Origin: an uncultured Sediminibacterium sp.
GTDB taxonomy: Bacteria > Bacteroidota > Bacteroidia > Chitinophagales > Chitinophagaceae
Direction: 5' to 3'
Assembly: GCA_937911175.1 (NCBI GenBank)
Contig: CALDSE010000013.1
Span: 1-45,441, forward strand
DNA length: 45,441 nt
Every line of letters starts with the position of its first letter. Positions within the stretch are counted from its first letter, which is position 1. Both the position numbers and the translations under genes were made by a program. This document shows, piece after piece, positions 34,236 through 45,405 of the stretch. Under the pieces are notes generated by a model. It searched no databases and was not told the origin of the DNA. It saw nothing but the letters and a program-made list of their open reading frames with translations.

Positions 34236-34236
<1 letters not shown>
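34197..34236. repeat. Three tandem 13-14 bp repeats filling the atpD-atpC spacer
   Basis: Units 34197-34210 (CAGTTTAAAATAAT), 34211-34223 (CTTTTAAAGTAAT) and 34224-34236 (CGTTTAAAGTAAT). They run from the atpD stop nearly to the atpC start and leave no Shine-Dalgarno sequence. Confidence 0.8.
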
Positions 34237-35741
<1,505 letters not shown>

Positions 35742-35753
35742 CTATTTCGGCTG

Positions 35754-35784
35754 CAAAGGTAAGGTATTGGTGGTTTATTGCAAA
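35754..35784 (-). promoter_or_regulatory. Predicted atpD-atpC promoter
   Basis: On the minus strand TTTG (35781-35784), 19 bases, TACCTTTG (35754-35761), both exact to the consensus. The -33 box lies in the last codons of glpF, so the promoter overlaps that gene. The leader before ATG 35735 would be about 12 bases. Confidence 0.7.
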
Positions 35785-36485
35785 AATTGTACGTAGATAA
35801 TCGCAGCTAAAATTCCCCCCACAATGGGCCCCAATACCGGCACCGCCGCATAGCCCCAATCACTGCTGCCTTTTCCCTTAATAGGAAGTATAAAATGCAT
35901 GATTCTAGGCCCTAAATCCCTGGCCGGATTCACCGCCCAACCTGTGGGACCACCCAGTCCAAAGCCAATACCTCCTACTAATAAGGCTACGGGCAAGGCA
36001 GATAAGGCGCCCAAATCGGAGTCGGCTGGCTTCAGTAAAAATATACCCAATAAAAAAACCATGGTAGCCAAGGTTTCTACAATAAAATTTTGAGGAATAT
36101 TACGAATAGCGGGGCCAGTAGAAAAAACAGCTAATTGCGCTCCCGCATCCTGGGTCTCATTAAAGTGGTCTTTATAGACCATCCAAACAATTAATGCACC
36201 TAACATAGCCCCTAGCATTTGAGCTAAAATATAAGAAGGCACCAAGGCCCATTCAAACTTACCGGCACTTGCCAGCGCAATAGTGACCGCCGGATTTAAA
36301 TGACCCCCACTGATACTAGTAGTAGCGTAAACTCCTACAAATACTGCAATCACCCATCCCAGTACAATGGTAATAAGTCCACCATCATTGCCTTTTGAAT
36401 TTTTTAATAAGTTGTTAGCGACTACTCCATTTCCAATGGTGATGACAAGTGCAGTGCCCAATAGTTCAGCGGTAAAAGGTGTCAT
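35775..36485 (-). CDS. glpF: Glycerol uptake facilitator / aquaporin family
   Basis: A 236-residue six-helix channel of the MIP family, expected to let glycerol (and possibly water) enter the cell. Both half-helix motifs are intact: SGGHLNPAVTIALA (residues about 60-73) and GWAVNPARDLGPR (about 182-194). The NPARD version of the second motif is typical of glycerol facilitators (GlpF), and the adjacent glpK supports glycerol as substrate. It follows glpK by 79 bases. That spacer contains a 10-base AT-rich tandem repeat (36526-36535 and 36536-36545). Confidence 0.92.
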   Translation of the reverse strand: MTPFTAELLGTALVITIGNGVVANNLLKNSKGNDGGLITIVLGWVIAVFVGVYATTSISGGHLNPAVTIALASAGKFEWALVPSYILAQMLGAMLGALIVWMVYKDHFNETQDAGAQLAVFSTGPAIRNIPQNFIVETLATMVFLLGIFLLKPADSDLGALSALPVALLVGGIGFGLGGPTGWAVNPARDLGPRIMHFILPIKGKGSSDWGYAAVPVLGPIVGGILAAIIYVQFLQ

Positions 36486-36564
36486 ATATTTTTATTTGAT
36501 TGATAGGAGAGATTAAGTTAAACAAAAAATTTATTAAAATTTATAAAATGAAAATAAGTTTTGA

Positions 36565-38049
36565 TTACCAATTATTGGTAGCCTTAATAGCACGCTCCCA
36601 GCCTTGAATCCAGTCTTTTCTTTTTTCTGCTGTGGCGCTAGGAAGAAAGGTTTGATCAATTTGCCATTTCGATCTTAGTTCTTCAATGTCTTTCCAAAAG
36701 CCAACGGCTAAACCTGCTAAATAAGCAGCGCCAAGTGCAGTCGTTTCAACCATGGTAGGCCTGGTTACTTTTGTGTTCACTATATCTGATTGAAATTGCA
36801 TGAGTAAATTATTATGCGTAGCACCGCCGTCTACTCTTAATTCTGCAATAGGAATACCAGCATCTGCTTCCATCGCTTTTAATAAATCATAACTTTGAAA
36901 AGCAATACTTTCAAGTGCAGCGCGTGCAATATGAGCCGATGTAGTACCTCGCGTAATTCCCACAATGGTTCCTCTTGCATGTTGATTCCAATAAGGCGCC
37001 CCTAATCCTGCAAAGGCAGGCACTAGATACACGCCGTCTGTTTCTTCCACTTGTTTTGCTAGCGCTTCTACTTCGGAAGAATTTCTAATTAAATGTAGTC
37101 CGTCTCTTAACCACTGCACTACAGCACCTCCAATAAATACACTTCCTTCTAATGCATAGTAAGTGTGTCCATTAATTTGTAAAGCAATAGTGGTTAATAA
37201 ATTATTTTTTGAACTCACCGCTTTTTCACCCGTATGCATTAACATAAAACATCCTGTACCATAGGTATTTTTAACCATACCTGGTTCGGTACACATTTGT
37301 CCAAACAATGCCGATTGTTGATCTCCTGCAATACCTGCAATAGGAATTTCATGGTGTGCAAATAACTGAGTGGTATGTCCATATACTTCACTGCTGCTTT
37401 TTACTTCAGGCAACATAGATATTGGCACATTTAATAATTTCAATAATTCAGTATCCCACTGCAGTGTGTGAATATTAAATAGCATGGTGCGAGAAGCATT
37501 GGTCACATCGGTTACATGTACTTTCCCATTGGTTAATTTCCAAACCAACCAAGTATCAATGGTACCAAAAATAAGTTCGCCCTTATTGGCTAAATCACGC
37601 GCACCTGCTACGTTATCTAAAATCCAATTAATTTTTGTGCCTGAAAAATAAGAATCAATGACCAAGCCTGTTTTTTCTTGGACCATTTTGGCATGGCCTT
37701 GTTTTTTTAAGTTATCGCAAAAATCGGCTGTACGTCTGTCCTGCCAAACAATGGCATTATAAATAGGTTGACCTGTGGTTTTATTCCAAACCACTGTCGT
37801 TTCTCTTTGATTGGTGATGCCAATGGCTGCCACATCATTCACCGATAAGCCTTTCATACTAATGGCTTCAGTAGCGACACCCATTTGTGTACTCCAAATT
37901 TCTAAAGGATCATGTTCCACCCATCCTGGCTTTGGAAAAATTTGTTGAAATTCTTTTTGAGAAGTGGCGTGAATTTGACCTTGGTGATCAAATAAAATAG
38001 CACGACTACTGGTAGTGCCCTGATCAAAGGATAAGATATATTTTGACAT
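36565..38049 (-). CDS. glpK: Glycerol kinase
   Basis: GlpK phosphorylates glycerol to sn-glycerol 3-phosphate, trapping it in the cell. The 494-residue FGGY-family kinase begins with [15 protein letters not shown] and has [44 protein letters not shown] and [17 protein letters not shown], all typical. The length matches E. coli GlpK (502). With glpF it forms a glycerol uptake unit; glpD is not present here. A 20-base palindrome directly before its start codon could be an operator. Confidence 0.98.
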   Translation of the reverse strand: MSKYILSFDQGTTSSRAILFDHQGQIHATSQKEFQQIFPKPGWVEHDPLEIWSTQMGVATEAISMKGLSVNDVAAIGITNQRETTVVWNKTTGQPIYNAIVWQDRRTADFCDNLKKQGHAKMVQEKTGLVIDSYFSGTKINWILDNVAGARDLANKGELIFGTIDTWLVWKLTNGKVHVTDVTNASRTMLFNIHTLQWDTELLKLLNVPISMLPEVKSSSEVYGHTTQLFAHHEIPIAGIAGDQQSALFGQMCTEPGMVKNTYGTGCFMLMHTGEKAVSSKNNLLTTIALQINGHTYYALEGSVFIGGAVVQWLRDGLHLIRNSSEVEALAKQVEETDGVYLVPAFAGLGAPYWNQHARGTIVGITRGTTSAHIARAALESIAFQSYDLLKAMEADAGIPIAELRVDGGATHNNLLMQFQSDIVNTKVTRPTMVETTALGAAYLAGLAVGFWKDIEELRSKWQIDQTFLPSATAEKRKDWIQGWERAIKATNNW

Positions 38050-38050
38050 A

Positions 38051-38070
38051 ACAATCGGTTAATGGATTGT
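38051..38070. promoter_or_regulatory. Palindrome before glpK, possible operator
   Basis: ACAATC, eight bases, GATTGT, lying one base upstream of the glpK start codon (ATG complement 38047-38049). The symmetry is perfect over 6 bp. In this place it could bind a repressor or form an mRNA hairpin that hides the start. No regulator gene is adjacent. Confidence 0.35.
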
Positions 38071-38107
38071 AATATAAAAAAAGAAATGCAGAAAAAGTAA
38101 CTTGAAT

Positions 38108-39466
38108 TTATCTTCTATTCTTTAACCAGCTCTCCGGATCAAAGAAAACTCCTTTTTCATTGTTGATCATAAATAGAAGTGCACCCTCTCCGTCTAAATT
38201 AATACCCGACTTACCTAGTGTAGTGCCTGCTCTTACTTCTTGGTCTTTACTTACATTGATGCTACTCAAATGAGTATAGGTAGAAAAGTATTTTCCATGT
38301 TGAATAAAGACTGTTAAATCGCCATTAATATCTCCTGTATACTTAACTACTCCGTTGGCTACACTTTTCACAGAACTTCCTTTAGGCAGGGCTAATTCAA
38401 TACCATCACTTTTGCGATTCAATTTGGTGCCTGGAATATTCTCCACTCCAAAATGTATATATACATTACCTCTATCTACGGGCCAAGGCAGGTTCCCTCT
38501 ATTGTTTTCAAATAAGATAGAAGCTTCTCTTCCCTCTTCAGTAGTTTCCAAGGCTGAATAAGGTCGGTTATCTGTGGTGCTTGTCAATCCCCCTTCTACA
38601 TTACCCACTTTTGAATTTTTTGAACTTGTTTTGGTAGATGCTATTGCATCCCCATTATTTTTTACAGGTGTTTTTCCTGCATCATTGGACGACTTTAATT
38701 TAGCTATTCTTTCTTTTTCTTTACGTTCGGCTTCTAGTGTTTCTCTTCTAATAATAGTTAATAAAGCGGACTGCATTTTCTTTCTTTGTGCTTCCTTCTG
38801 ACGCACTTGTGCAGTAATCTCTTGTTCCTTACTCTTTAATTGCTTGACAATTTTGTCCTGCTCTTTTTGGTCTACCACTAGTACTTTTAATTGCTCGTTC
38901 TGCACGACCAATGTCTTCAACCTATCTTTTTTATTGGCACCTAATATATTTATTTTAGCGTTCAAATCGGTTTGCGATAAATCTATGGCACTCGCTTGCG
39001 CCTCTCTATTTTGTCTATAGCTTTTTAAATAAGTAATTCTTTTTATAGCATCGTTAAAACTACCTGCCGAAAATAAAAAATTTAAATACTCATAGCCACT
39101 TCTACTCTTATAGGCAAATACAATGCTTTTCTGATACCTAGATTTTAAAGTATCTAAATCCTTATTTAATCTTTGAACATCTAATTGATTATTATAAATA
39201 GCGTCATCTAAAATTTTTACTTGCTTCGCAATACCATTGATGAGCGATTTTCTTTTCGATATTTTACTTCTAATAGCCTCTAATTGACCTAATGAATTTT
39301 TTTTATTCTTTTTAGTTTTTTCCAATAACTGATTTAGCTCCTCTAATTCTTTTCTTAATGTTTGCTCTTGTTTTTGCAAGTCTTCTCTAGAGTCACTGGC
39401 TTGCGCTGAAGCTTGCATAGAAAGCACCACTGTTGAAAATAAAATAAATAAAGCCCTTTTAATCAT
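38108..39466 (-). CDS. EnvC-like murein hydrolase activator with degenerate M23 domain
   Basis: A 452-residue secreted protein with a signal peptide (residues 1-21), a long coiled coil (25-255, with a hinge near 120-145), a low-complexity linker, and a C-terminal LytM/M23 domain (about 328-452). The order coiled coil plus LytM is that of EnvC, which activates amidases at the septum. The M23 zinc ligands are altered: the usual HxGID is SDGIE (Ser353, Glu357) and the usual HxHFE is ALLFM (Ala429, Leu431); only His399 of the YTHLSS motif remains. It therefore should not cut peptidoglycan itself. It is 24 bases after the DUF4292 gene. Confidence 0.85.
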   Translation of the reverse strand: MIKRALFILFSTVVLSMQASAQASDSREDLQKQEQTLRKELEELNQLLEKTKKNKKNSLGQLEAIRSKISKRKSLINGIAKQVKILDDAIYNNQLDVQRLNKDLDTLKSRYQKSIVFAYKSRSGYEYLNFLFSAGSFNDAIKRITYLKSYRQNREAQASAIDLSQTDLNAKINILGANKKDRLKTLVVQNEQLKVLVVDQKEQDKIVKQLKSKEQEITAQVRQKEAQRKKMQSALLTIIRRETLEAERKEKERIAKLKSSNDAGKTPVKNNGDAIASTKTSSKNSKVGNVEGGLTSTTDNRPYSALETTEEGREASILFENNRGNLPWPVDRGNVYIHFGVENIPGTKLNRKSDGIELALPKGSSVKSVANGVVKYTGDINGDLTVFIQHGKYFSTYTHLSSINVSKDQEVRAGTTLGKSGINLDGEGALLFMINNEKGVFFDPESWLKNRR

Positions 39467-39490
39467 ATTGTCCTTTATTAAATCGATAAA

Positions 39491-40312
39491 TTATTTGCGT
39501 TTACCCAATTTAGGTATTGCAAAAGTATATTTTAATGGTTCATCAAAAGCAAATTCTTTCACTTCCATATGAATCTCTAACTTATTGTTAGCCGCAATTG
39601 AAATATCGCGGTACTGAGGAAATTGAAACTTACCATAGATTGTATGGTCGCTGTAAGAGATATCGCAAGTGCGGTGTTGGTTAACATCTACATCATCTAA
39701 TTTTAAATGTAAAATTTTAGTATTGTCCTCATTTAAAATAATAAGATTTTTAAACAAACTGCCTATCAAACCCACCTGTAATTTTCCATTATTGTTTTTA
39801 TAAGAAACAATATTGGTATTATTCATAAAAATAGGATTGCCTATTACTAAATCTTCCACAGTAGCATAAGTAAAAGGTATTTTTAAAACTTCTTGCAAGT
39901 AGCTTAATGGTTTACGTTCTACTTTCTTACTTAAAGGATAAATTAAAACCACGCTATCCTTATTTATAAGCGCCTTTAATCCAATCACACCCATGGCGCC
40001 TCTCACCGTTAAATAAATAGCTTTATTTTTTTGAATACTTACATTGACAATATAATTATCTGCATTTTTTAAAGTTTCATAGTCTACTTTAAACTTAGCA
40101 TTCATGGTGGTAAAATCAATTTTAGCTAGCTCAATTTTATTCAAGATGCCTTTGATAATAGCGGCGGAATCTACTTTAGGTTTTTTAGCAATAAGTGCCG
40201 CATTGGTGGAATCGGCTTTTGAAAGGGCATCTTTTATCACTTGCACTTTTTTATAAGTAGAGCAAGAAGCCAAAAACAAAACAAAACCAAGTATATATAA
40301 ACCTTTTTTCAT
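39491..40312 (-). CDS. DUF4292 family lipoprotein
   Basis: A 273-residue lipoprotein with a type II signal (KKGLYILGFVLFLASCS; lipobox LASC, Cys at residue 17). The mature part is beta-rich and resembles DUF4292, a Bacteroidota family of LolB/LppX-like fold that may carry or sort lipids or lipoproteins in the periplasm; the role is not proven. I chose ATG 40312 because the lipoprotein signal begins there; an upstream start at 40342 would overlap dut and precede the signal. It lies seven bases after dut and 24 before the EnvC-like gene, in an envelope-related group. Confidence 0.8.
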   Translation of the reverse strand: MKKGLYILGFVLFLASCSTYKKVQVIKDALSKADSTNAALIAKKPKVDSAAIIKGILNKIELAKIDFTTMNAKFKVDYETLKNADNYIVNVSIQKNKAIYLTVRGAMGVIGLKALINKDSVVLIYPLSKKVERKPLSYLQEVLKIPFTYATVEDLVIGNPIFMNNTNIVSYKNNNGKLQVGLIGSLFKNLIILNEDNTKILHLKLDDVDVNQHRTCDISYSDHTIYGKFQFPQYRDISIAANNKLEIHMEVKEFAFDEPLKYTFAIPKLGKRK

Positions 40313-40319
40313 TGACTTA

Positions 40320-40760
40320 TTATTTTTTGCCCGTATGGCCAAAGCCCCCAGCTCCTCTTTCAGTAGCTTCTAAGCTTTCTACTTTTTCTAAAATTACTTT
40401 CTCCACTTTTTGAAAAACCATTTGCGCAATTCTATCTCCATCTGTTATAAGCTGTGGCTCATTAGATAAATTAATGAGTATTACTTTTAATTCGCCTCTA
40501 TAATCTGCATCAATGGTGCCGGGTGTATTTAAACAAGTAAGTCCTTGTTTAATAGCTAGTCCACTTCTAGGTCGAATTTGCGCTTCCCAATTTTCAGGTA
40601 GGGCTAAAAACAATCCCGTAGGAATTAAAACTCTTTCCATGGGGGCCATAGTTATTGGGATAGTCAAAAAGGCTCTAATATCCATTCCTGATGAACCAGT
40701 AGTGGCATATTCCGGTAAAGGATGATGGCTTTTGTTGACTATTTGAACCGTTGTTGACAT
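40320..40760 (-). CDS. dut: dUTP diphosphatase
   Basis: Dut hydrolyses dUTP to dUMP and pyrophosphate, keeping uracil out of DNA and feeding dTMP synthesis. The 146-residue trimer-forming enzyme has all five motifs: SSGMDIRAF (motif 1), [13 protein letters not shown] (2), [14 protein letters not shown] (3), GDRIAQMVF (4) and [10 protein letters not shown] (5, glycine-rich C-terminal arm). I chose ATG 40760 ([11 protein letters not shown]), giving the usual length; the open frame to 40778 starts with TTG. It is 18 bases after porV and 7 before the DUF4292 gene. Confidence 0.98.
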   Translation of the reverse strand: MSTTVQIVNKSHHPLPEYATTGSSGMDIRAFLTIPITMAPMERVLIPTGLFLALPENWEAQIRPRSGLAIKQGLTCLNTPGTIDADYRGELKVILINLSNEPQLITDGDRIAQMVFQKVEKVILEKVESLEATERGAGGFGHTGKK

Positions 40761-40778
40761 ATCAACAAAAATAGGCAA

Positions 40779-41915
40779 TTAGAAGTAGAAAATACTACCA
40801 AACCTAAGTGTATTAGATAAAGGATTTCTTGTAATACCGCCTCCAGCAGGCACTAAATAAGAAATGTTAAATTTAGACTGTTGATATTGAAAGCTAGTTC
40901 CTAGGGTGACATATTGCATACTACCTAAGTTCTTATTATTATCAATAAAGTAACCCCCTCTTATAAAAAAACGATTGGTGTAGTTATATTCTATACCCAT
41001 GGAGGCTTTTAAAGATTCTCCAATGGGCATTCCATATTTATTATTAAATGAATTGAACCAACTTGAAACCACCGATTGTGAAAAGTACTGATTCACCGAC
41101 TCCGCATTAGAATTGTCCGGATTAGCTGGGACCATAATTCTATTAATATCTACACCAAATTCAATAGAGTTATCTGCATCCATTTTATTTAAATACCCGA
41201 TACCCAAACCTAAATTGGCGGGAATAAAATACTTGTTCTTTGTTTCATTGGAGTAACTGATTTTACCACCTAAATTAGATAGTAATAAGCCTGCATGAAA
41301 GCCCTGCATGTCTTCGTTTTGTTTATAAAATAAACTGATATCTCCCGATAAGGTATTACCTGCTCGATAATTTACGCCCAATCCCCCATAAGATCCTGAA
41401 ACCAATCTAGAATGAATATAACGCAAGGTTACACCCATACTAAACTTATCGGTTAATAAAGTACTATAGCCAAAATCGTAACTAAATTCAGAGGGCCTTT
41501 GAGAGGGTAAATTTATATTTCCATTTTCATCTGAAAAATCGATATTACCTAAACTAAAAAAACGAAGAGAGCTATTGATACTACTCTTATCATCTAATTT
41601 TTTATAAAATCCTGCACTGGCCAAATACACATCGTTTAATCCTAAATCTTTTAACCAAGGTGTATAGTTAATTAAAAAACTTCTGCCTTCATTTAAGTAA
41701 GGAAGCTTAGCCGTATTGCCAAAAAGGTCATTGGCTTCAGGTGACATCGCTAAAGATAAATTTCCCATACCGCCAGAACGTGCATCGGGAGAAATTAACA
41801 TAAAAGGAACAGCTGTACTTTGAATTCTAATGGGATTGACTTGCGCCATGACCCATTGACTCATAAAAGACATAACCATAAATAAAAAAAGGCGACTATA
41901 TCGAGTACTGGTCAT
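40779..41915 (-). CDS. porV: Type IX secretion system outer membrane protein PorV
   Basis: PorV (LptO) is a beta-barrel outer membrane protein that collects cargo from the type IX translocon and brings it to the PorU sortase. The 378-residue protein has a signal peptide (cleavage after VMAQ, residue 25), the family start STAVPFMLISPDARSGGMGN, repeated amphipathic beta strands and a C-terminal aromatic end (LRFGSIFYF) as in outer membrane barrels. The adjacent porU confirms the family. It follows porU by 59 bases and is followed by dut after 18. Confidence 0.93.
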   Translation of the reverse strand: MTSTRYSRLFLFMVMSFMSQWVMAQVNPIRIQSTAVPFMLISPDARSGGMGNLSLAMSPEANDLFGNTAKLPYLNEGRSFLINYTPWLKDLGLNDVYLASAGFYKKLDDKSSINSSLRFFSLGNIDFSDENGNINLPSQRPSEFSYDFGYSTLLTDKFSMGVTLRYIHSRLVSGSYGGLGVNYRAGNTLSGDISLFYKQNEDMQGFHAGLLLSNLGGKISYSNETKNKYFIPANLGLGIGYLNKMDADNSIEFGVDINRIMVPANPDNSNAESVNQYFSQSVVSSWFNSFNNKYGMPIGESLKASMGIEYNYTNRFFIRGGYFIDNNKNLGSMQYVTLGTSFQYQQSKFNISYLVPAGGGITRNPLSNTLRFGSIFYF

Positions 41916-41974
41916 AAGATTTCAGAATTGCTATTATTGAAGTGTAAAGATACAAAATACATTGAGTGGAATCT

Positions 41975-44900
41975 TTAAAATTTTACAAGCTTACTGGTTA
42001 AAAATTTAGTTCCAGTACCATCATTAATACTTAATCTATAATAATAAATACCGGCTTGAATTTGGGCAGATCCAATACCAGCTCCATCCCAGTTAGCCAC
42101 CACTCTATTGGCTTTATAGGTTCCATTCAATGGCTTAGTGAATAGTAAATTCCCCCTACCATCGTATATGCTTAGAAATATTTCTAGGCTACTACCTACT
42201 TTATTATGCTCAAAACTAAATTGAGTAAAGTTTTGAAATGGATTGGGGTAATTATATAAATTTTTTAAACTTACTATTTCAGTGGCAGGAACTACGAAAT
42301 TCAATGTTTTGGTGGTGGAATTGCCTAATAGGTCCCAAACTTTAATCATAATTGAATGCGCGCCTTCTGCTAAAAGAGGTAAGGCATACATTAAATTACC
42401 TTTTTGATAAGTATCCAAATCGGATAGAAAATAGTTATTAAGTACAATGGTATTTTTATAATCATTATCAATGACTAATACCATATCATGCCCTAATGCA
42501 TTGCCAGAAGTTTGAATACCTGCGCTATCTTTTAATTGTAAAATTAAATTGGACCTTGCAGCGGCCCATCCACCATTTATAAAATTACTATCATTTAAAA
42601 ATATTTTTAAATCAGGGCCTTGATTATCGTTCATTAAAACACCACCCGCATCAAGCGCTATTAAACGATCATACACACCTATTGCATCCGATAGTTCATT
42701 ATAAGCAGTCATTTGTATTTTTAAATTCTTTTGCAAGCTTACTTCTTTAGGTAATAAAAAATCTACTGTAAAATTTCCCTTTGTTACCGTTACCTTTCCT
42801 TTAAATAAAATATTTTCTTGCATGGCTACCGTGGTCACCCTACTTGTACCTGCATTCGCCAAAGTTTTTTTATTGGTGATAGCATCATATAAAACAAAAT
42901 CAAGTAGTCCATTAAAATTATTTTGCAAGACCCCCTTATTATTGACAGCCCCTTTGAGCGTGTATTTATTACCTGCTAGTATGGTATCTTTTCCTGTAAA
43001 AGTTTTTTGATTCAAACTTATAATTCCTATTTCATATTTAGGCAGCGATAAACGCATAGCAGGGTCTCCCAATAAACTAAACTTAAAAGCATTCATTCGA
43101 TCTTCATCTGCCGACCATGCTTGCATTTTTGCTCTTTGCAATGCCTCTCCTATTGTTAAAAAATTGCCTAAGGAATCAGGCACCAATAATTGTTGTATAA
43201 AATGATCGTTGATTTGTTTATTACTATAGGCGAAAACTAGTCTGCTAGCGGCTACTAGCCCAATCACTCCTTTGCTATTTTTCATTAAAGCGTCGAATCC
43301 AAAAGGGCTTAACTGAGGCTGATCATAAGGCGCAAAATCACAAGAAGCCGTAATCATCAATGGTAATTTAGTAGCATTATTCCATTGCAAAACATCTGTT
43401 TGACTTATGACTGCTTCTTCTGCTAATCTTGCAAAGTTGCCATGCCCTGTATAATTTAAAATTAAAGTACCCTCATTAACAGTTTGTACAATTTCACTAT
43501 TCACTAATGGATAAGTATTGCCTGCAATATTTTTAGTAGCCGCATAAAGGTCTAAATAAATTTTCTTTTGATTCCAGCTTACATTTTTTTGTTGCAAATG
43601 AGTTGAAATAGCTTCTGCATCTTCTAAATGCAAATTATAATCGCCATCGTCCGCCACCCAAGTAATTTTATTTTTCCACGCCCCTCCATTTAAATTTCTT
43701 TGATAATTAATTATTTTTTCAACCACTGTATCGGCCTCTGCAGTATTTCTTACAGGTAGTCTTCCAGTAGCTATGGCCAATTTTTTTATTTGCGTAAAAT
43801 TATTAATATCATCATTATCGGCTTGGATACTATAAAAATCATCGGATGGATAACTGGTAAGCACACCCGTTGATGCCGCAGACTCAAACACGGGAATTTG
43901 CGAAGCGCTATTATAATTTCTACTATTAAAATTGGCAATGCCAAATAATAATAAATAACGAGGAGCCTTTACTTTATTCGTGACTGCTTTATTCAATAAA
44001 TATTTTACAAAATTTCGAATGCCAATGGGGCTGGGTTGGCCTCCCGAAAACTCATTGAATATTTCGTTCACATTTACAAGCTCTGTTTTCAAACCATTAA
44101 CTGTAGCATGATAATTTTGTAATTTTTTGGCGGCATTCAAATAATTAGGGGCTGAAATAATTAAATAGTCTGGCACATTCATACCCGCCAAGTTTTGGTT
44201 ATTCAATGGCCCTAATAAACTGGGAACTTCATAGCCTTGCTGCTTAACTGCAAAAAATTCATGCAGGGTATCGGCTTGATGTACAAAACTTATTAAGCCA
44301 TTAGTGGAAATATCTGTAGAAATTTTTCTAGGGGATATTGGATTTGTCACCTCCCATACCTCCGTGCTAGCATCTCCATTTTGAATTTGATATTGCAGTA
44401 CATTTCCTTTTACAGTAGTTGCTAGATTTCTAAATCCAAAACTATTAGCACCCCAAAAACCCAATTTTCTTTTAGCGGATAATTCTATATAGTCTATCCA
44501 ACCAGCAGCCGCTGCATTATCTGCTTGAAAACTAATATTCACAGAAGCGGGACTAGTTAAATTTGTTGTCGCATTTAAAGTATAAGTAAAACTATCCAAA
44601 CTAATATTAGCAGACTCATCATATAACAATCCACTTATAGGGGCCACCGCTGTAGTTTTAATGGCATTATCATTAATACTAAAATTAAAATTAGCAGGGT
44701 TTTGATAAGTGGTGGCCGCATACCTACTAATTATTTTTATAGGACTAGAAAGCACTAAACCATTCATATTAATAGGATAAGATAATTTTGCTTGCTTACC
44801 CAAACCCTGTCCCATAGCAGGTCCTAGCAATAATTTTCCACTATTTAAAATTGAAATACTGTCTACTTCTATTAACCATCTTTCGTCATATTGATCCGCT

Positions 44901-45382
44901 ACTTGAGCAGGTGAATTGAGCTTATCCATTGTGCTCATTCTTTTTCCATTGGATCCAATGCTTATAAAATAAAATACAGAATCGTTGCTTGTATTTTTAT
45001 AATGAGTGGGTATAAATGTTGATGCATCTTGTCTCCACCCAACTGCTCCTTCGGCATAAAATAAAACATAATCTTTTTCATCAATTTGATTATCACCTCC
45101 GTCAAAAACCTGAATGGTATTTTCTGTTAAAGCTGTTGAGACAGTAGCCGTCACTTTTTCCGTGAGCTGACTAAGATTATAATTAAATAATTGTAGTTGT
45201 GTGGAAGCAATGGGCAAAGGAAAGCCTAAAGTCTTTAACTGAGCACCTGTAATTTGATAAATGCCTTGTTTGGCGATAGCTATTTTAGCCCATTTACCAG
45301 TATTAAATGCAGCATTTTGAGCCCCTAAAAAGTAAGGAGAAAACATAAAACCCAAAAAAACGATAAAAACGCCCCTTCTCAT
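41975..45382 (-). CDS. porU: Type IX secretion system sortase PorU (C25 family)
   Basis: PorU is the cell-surface sortase of the type IX system: it removes the C-terminal signal of cargo and attaches cargo to lipopolysaccharide. The 1135-residue protein has a signal peptide (1-21), an N-terminal beta-rich region, a gingipain-like C25 peptidase domain (about 405-775), beta-sandwich domains, and a C-terminal type IX-like sorting domain (about 1045-1135, YNYPNPFQNFTQFSF ... LVKF). The catalytic pair is visible: His647 in NYTGHGNF and Cys681 in TASCDFAPYD, spaced as in gingipains. It is the first gene of the envelope group. porV follows. Confidence 0.94.
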   Translation of the reverse strand: MRRGVFIVFLGFMFSPYFLGAQNAAFNTGKWAKIAIAKQGIYQITGAQLKTLGFPLPIASTQLQLFNYNLSQLTEKVTATVSTALTENTIQVFDGGDNQIDEKDYVLFYAEGAVGWRQDASTFIPTHYKNTSNDSVFYFISIGSNGKRMSTMDKLNSPAQVADQYDERWLIEVDSISILNSGKLLLGPAMGQGLGKQAKLSYPINMNGLVLSSPIKIISRYAATTYQNPANFNFSINDNAIKTTAVAPISGLLYDESANISLDSFTYTLNATTNLTSPASVNISFQADNAAAAGWIDYIELSAKRKLGFWGANSFGFRNLATTVKGNVLQYQIQNGDASTEVWEVTNPISPRKISTDISTNGLISFVHQADTLHEFFAVKQQGYEVPSLLGPLNNQNLAGMNVPDYLIISAPNYLNAAKKLQNYHATVNGLKTELVNVNEIFNEFSGGQPSPIGIRNFVKYLLNKAVTNKVKAPRYLLLFGIANFNSRNYNSASQIPVFESAASTGVLTSYPSDDFYSIQADNDDINNFTQIKKLAIATGRLPVRNTAEADTVVEKIINYQRNLNGGAWKNKITWVADDGDYNLHLEDAEAISTHLQQKNVSWNQKKIYLDLYAATKNIAGNTYPLVNSEIVQTVNEGTLILNYTGHGNFARLAEEAVISQTDVLQWNNATKLPLMITASCDFAPYDQPQLSPFGFDALMKNSKGVIGLVAASRLVFAYSNKQINDHFIQQLLVPDSLGNFLTIGEALQRAKMQAWSADEDRMNAFKFSLLGDPAMRLSLPKYEIGIISLNQKTFTGKDTILAGNKYTLKGAVNNKGVLQNNFNGLLDFVLYDAITNKKTLANAGTSRVTTVAMQENILFKGKVTVTKGNFTVDFLLPKEVSLQKNLKIQMTAYNELSDAIGVYDRLIALDAGGVLMNDNQGPDLKIFLNDSNFINGGWAAARSNLILQLKDSAGIQTSGNALGHDMVLVIDNDYKNTIVLNNYFLSDLDTYQKGNLMYALPLLAEGAHSIMIKVWDLLGNSTTKTLNFVVPATEIVSLKNLYNYPNPFQNFTQFSFEHNKVGSSLEIFLSIYDGRGNLLFTKPLNGTYKANRVVANWDGAGIGSAQIQAGIYYYRLSINDGTGTKFLTSKLVKF

Positions 45383-45383
45383 A

Positions 45384-45405
45384 TACTAAAATTAGGGTTT
45401 TAGTA
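45384..45405. promoter_or_regulatory. porU -7 box overlapped by a perfect palindrome
   Basis: TACTAAAA, six bases, TTTTAGTA is a perfect 8-bp inverted repeat. On the minus strand it contains TAATTTTA (45387-45394), followed by GTAT and ATG 45382, a -7-like box at leaderless spacing. A TTG at 45412-45414 (17 bases away) is the best -33 candidate. Confidence 0.4.
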
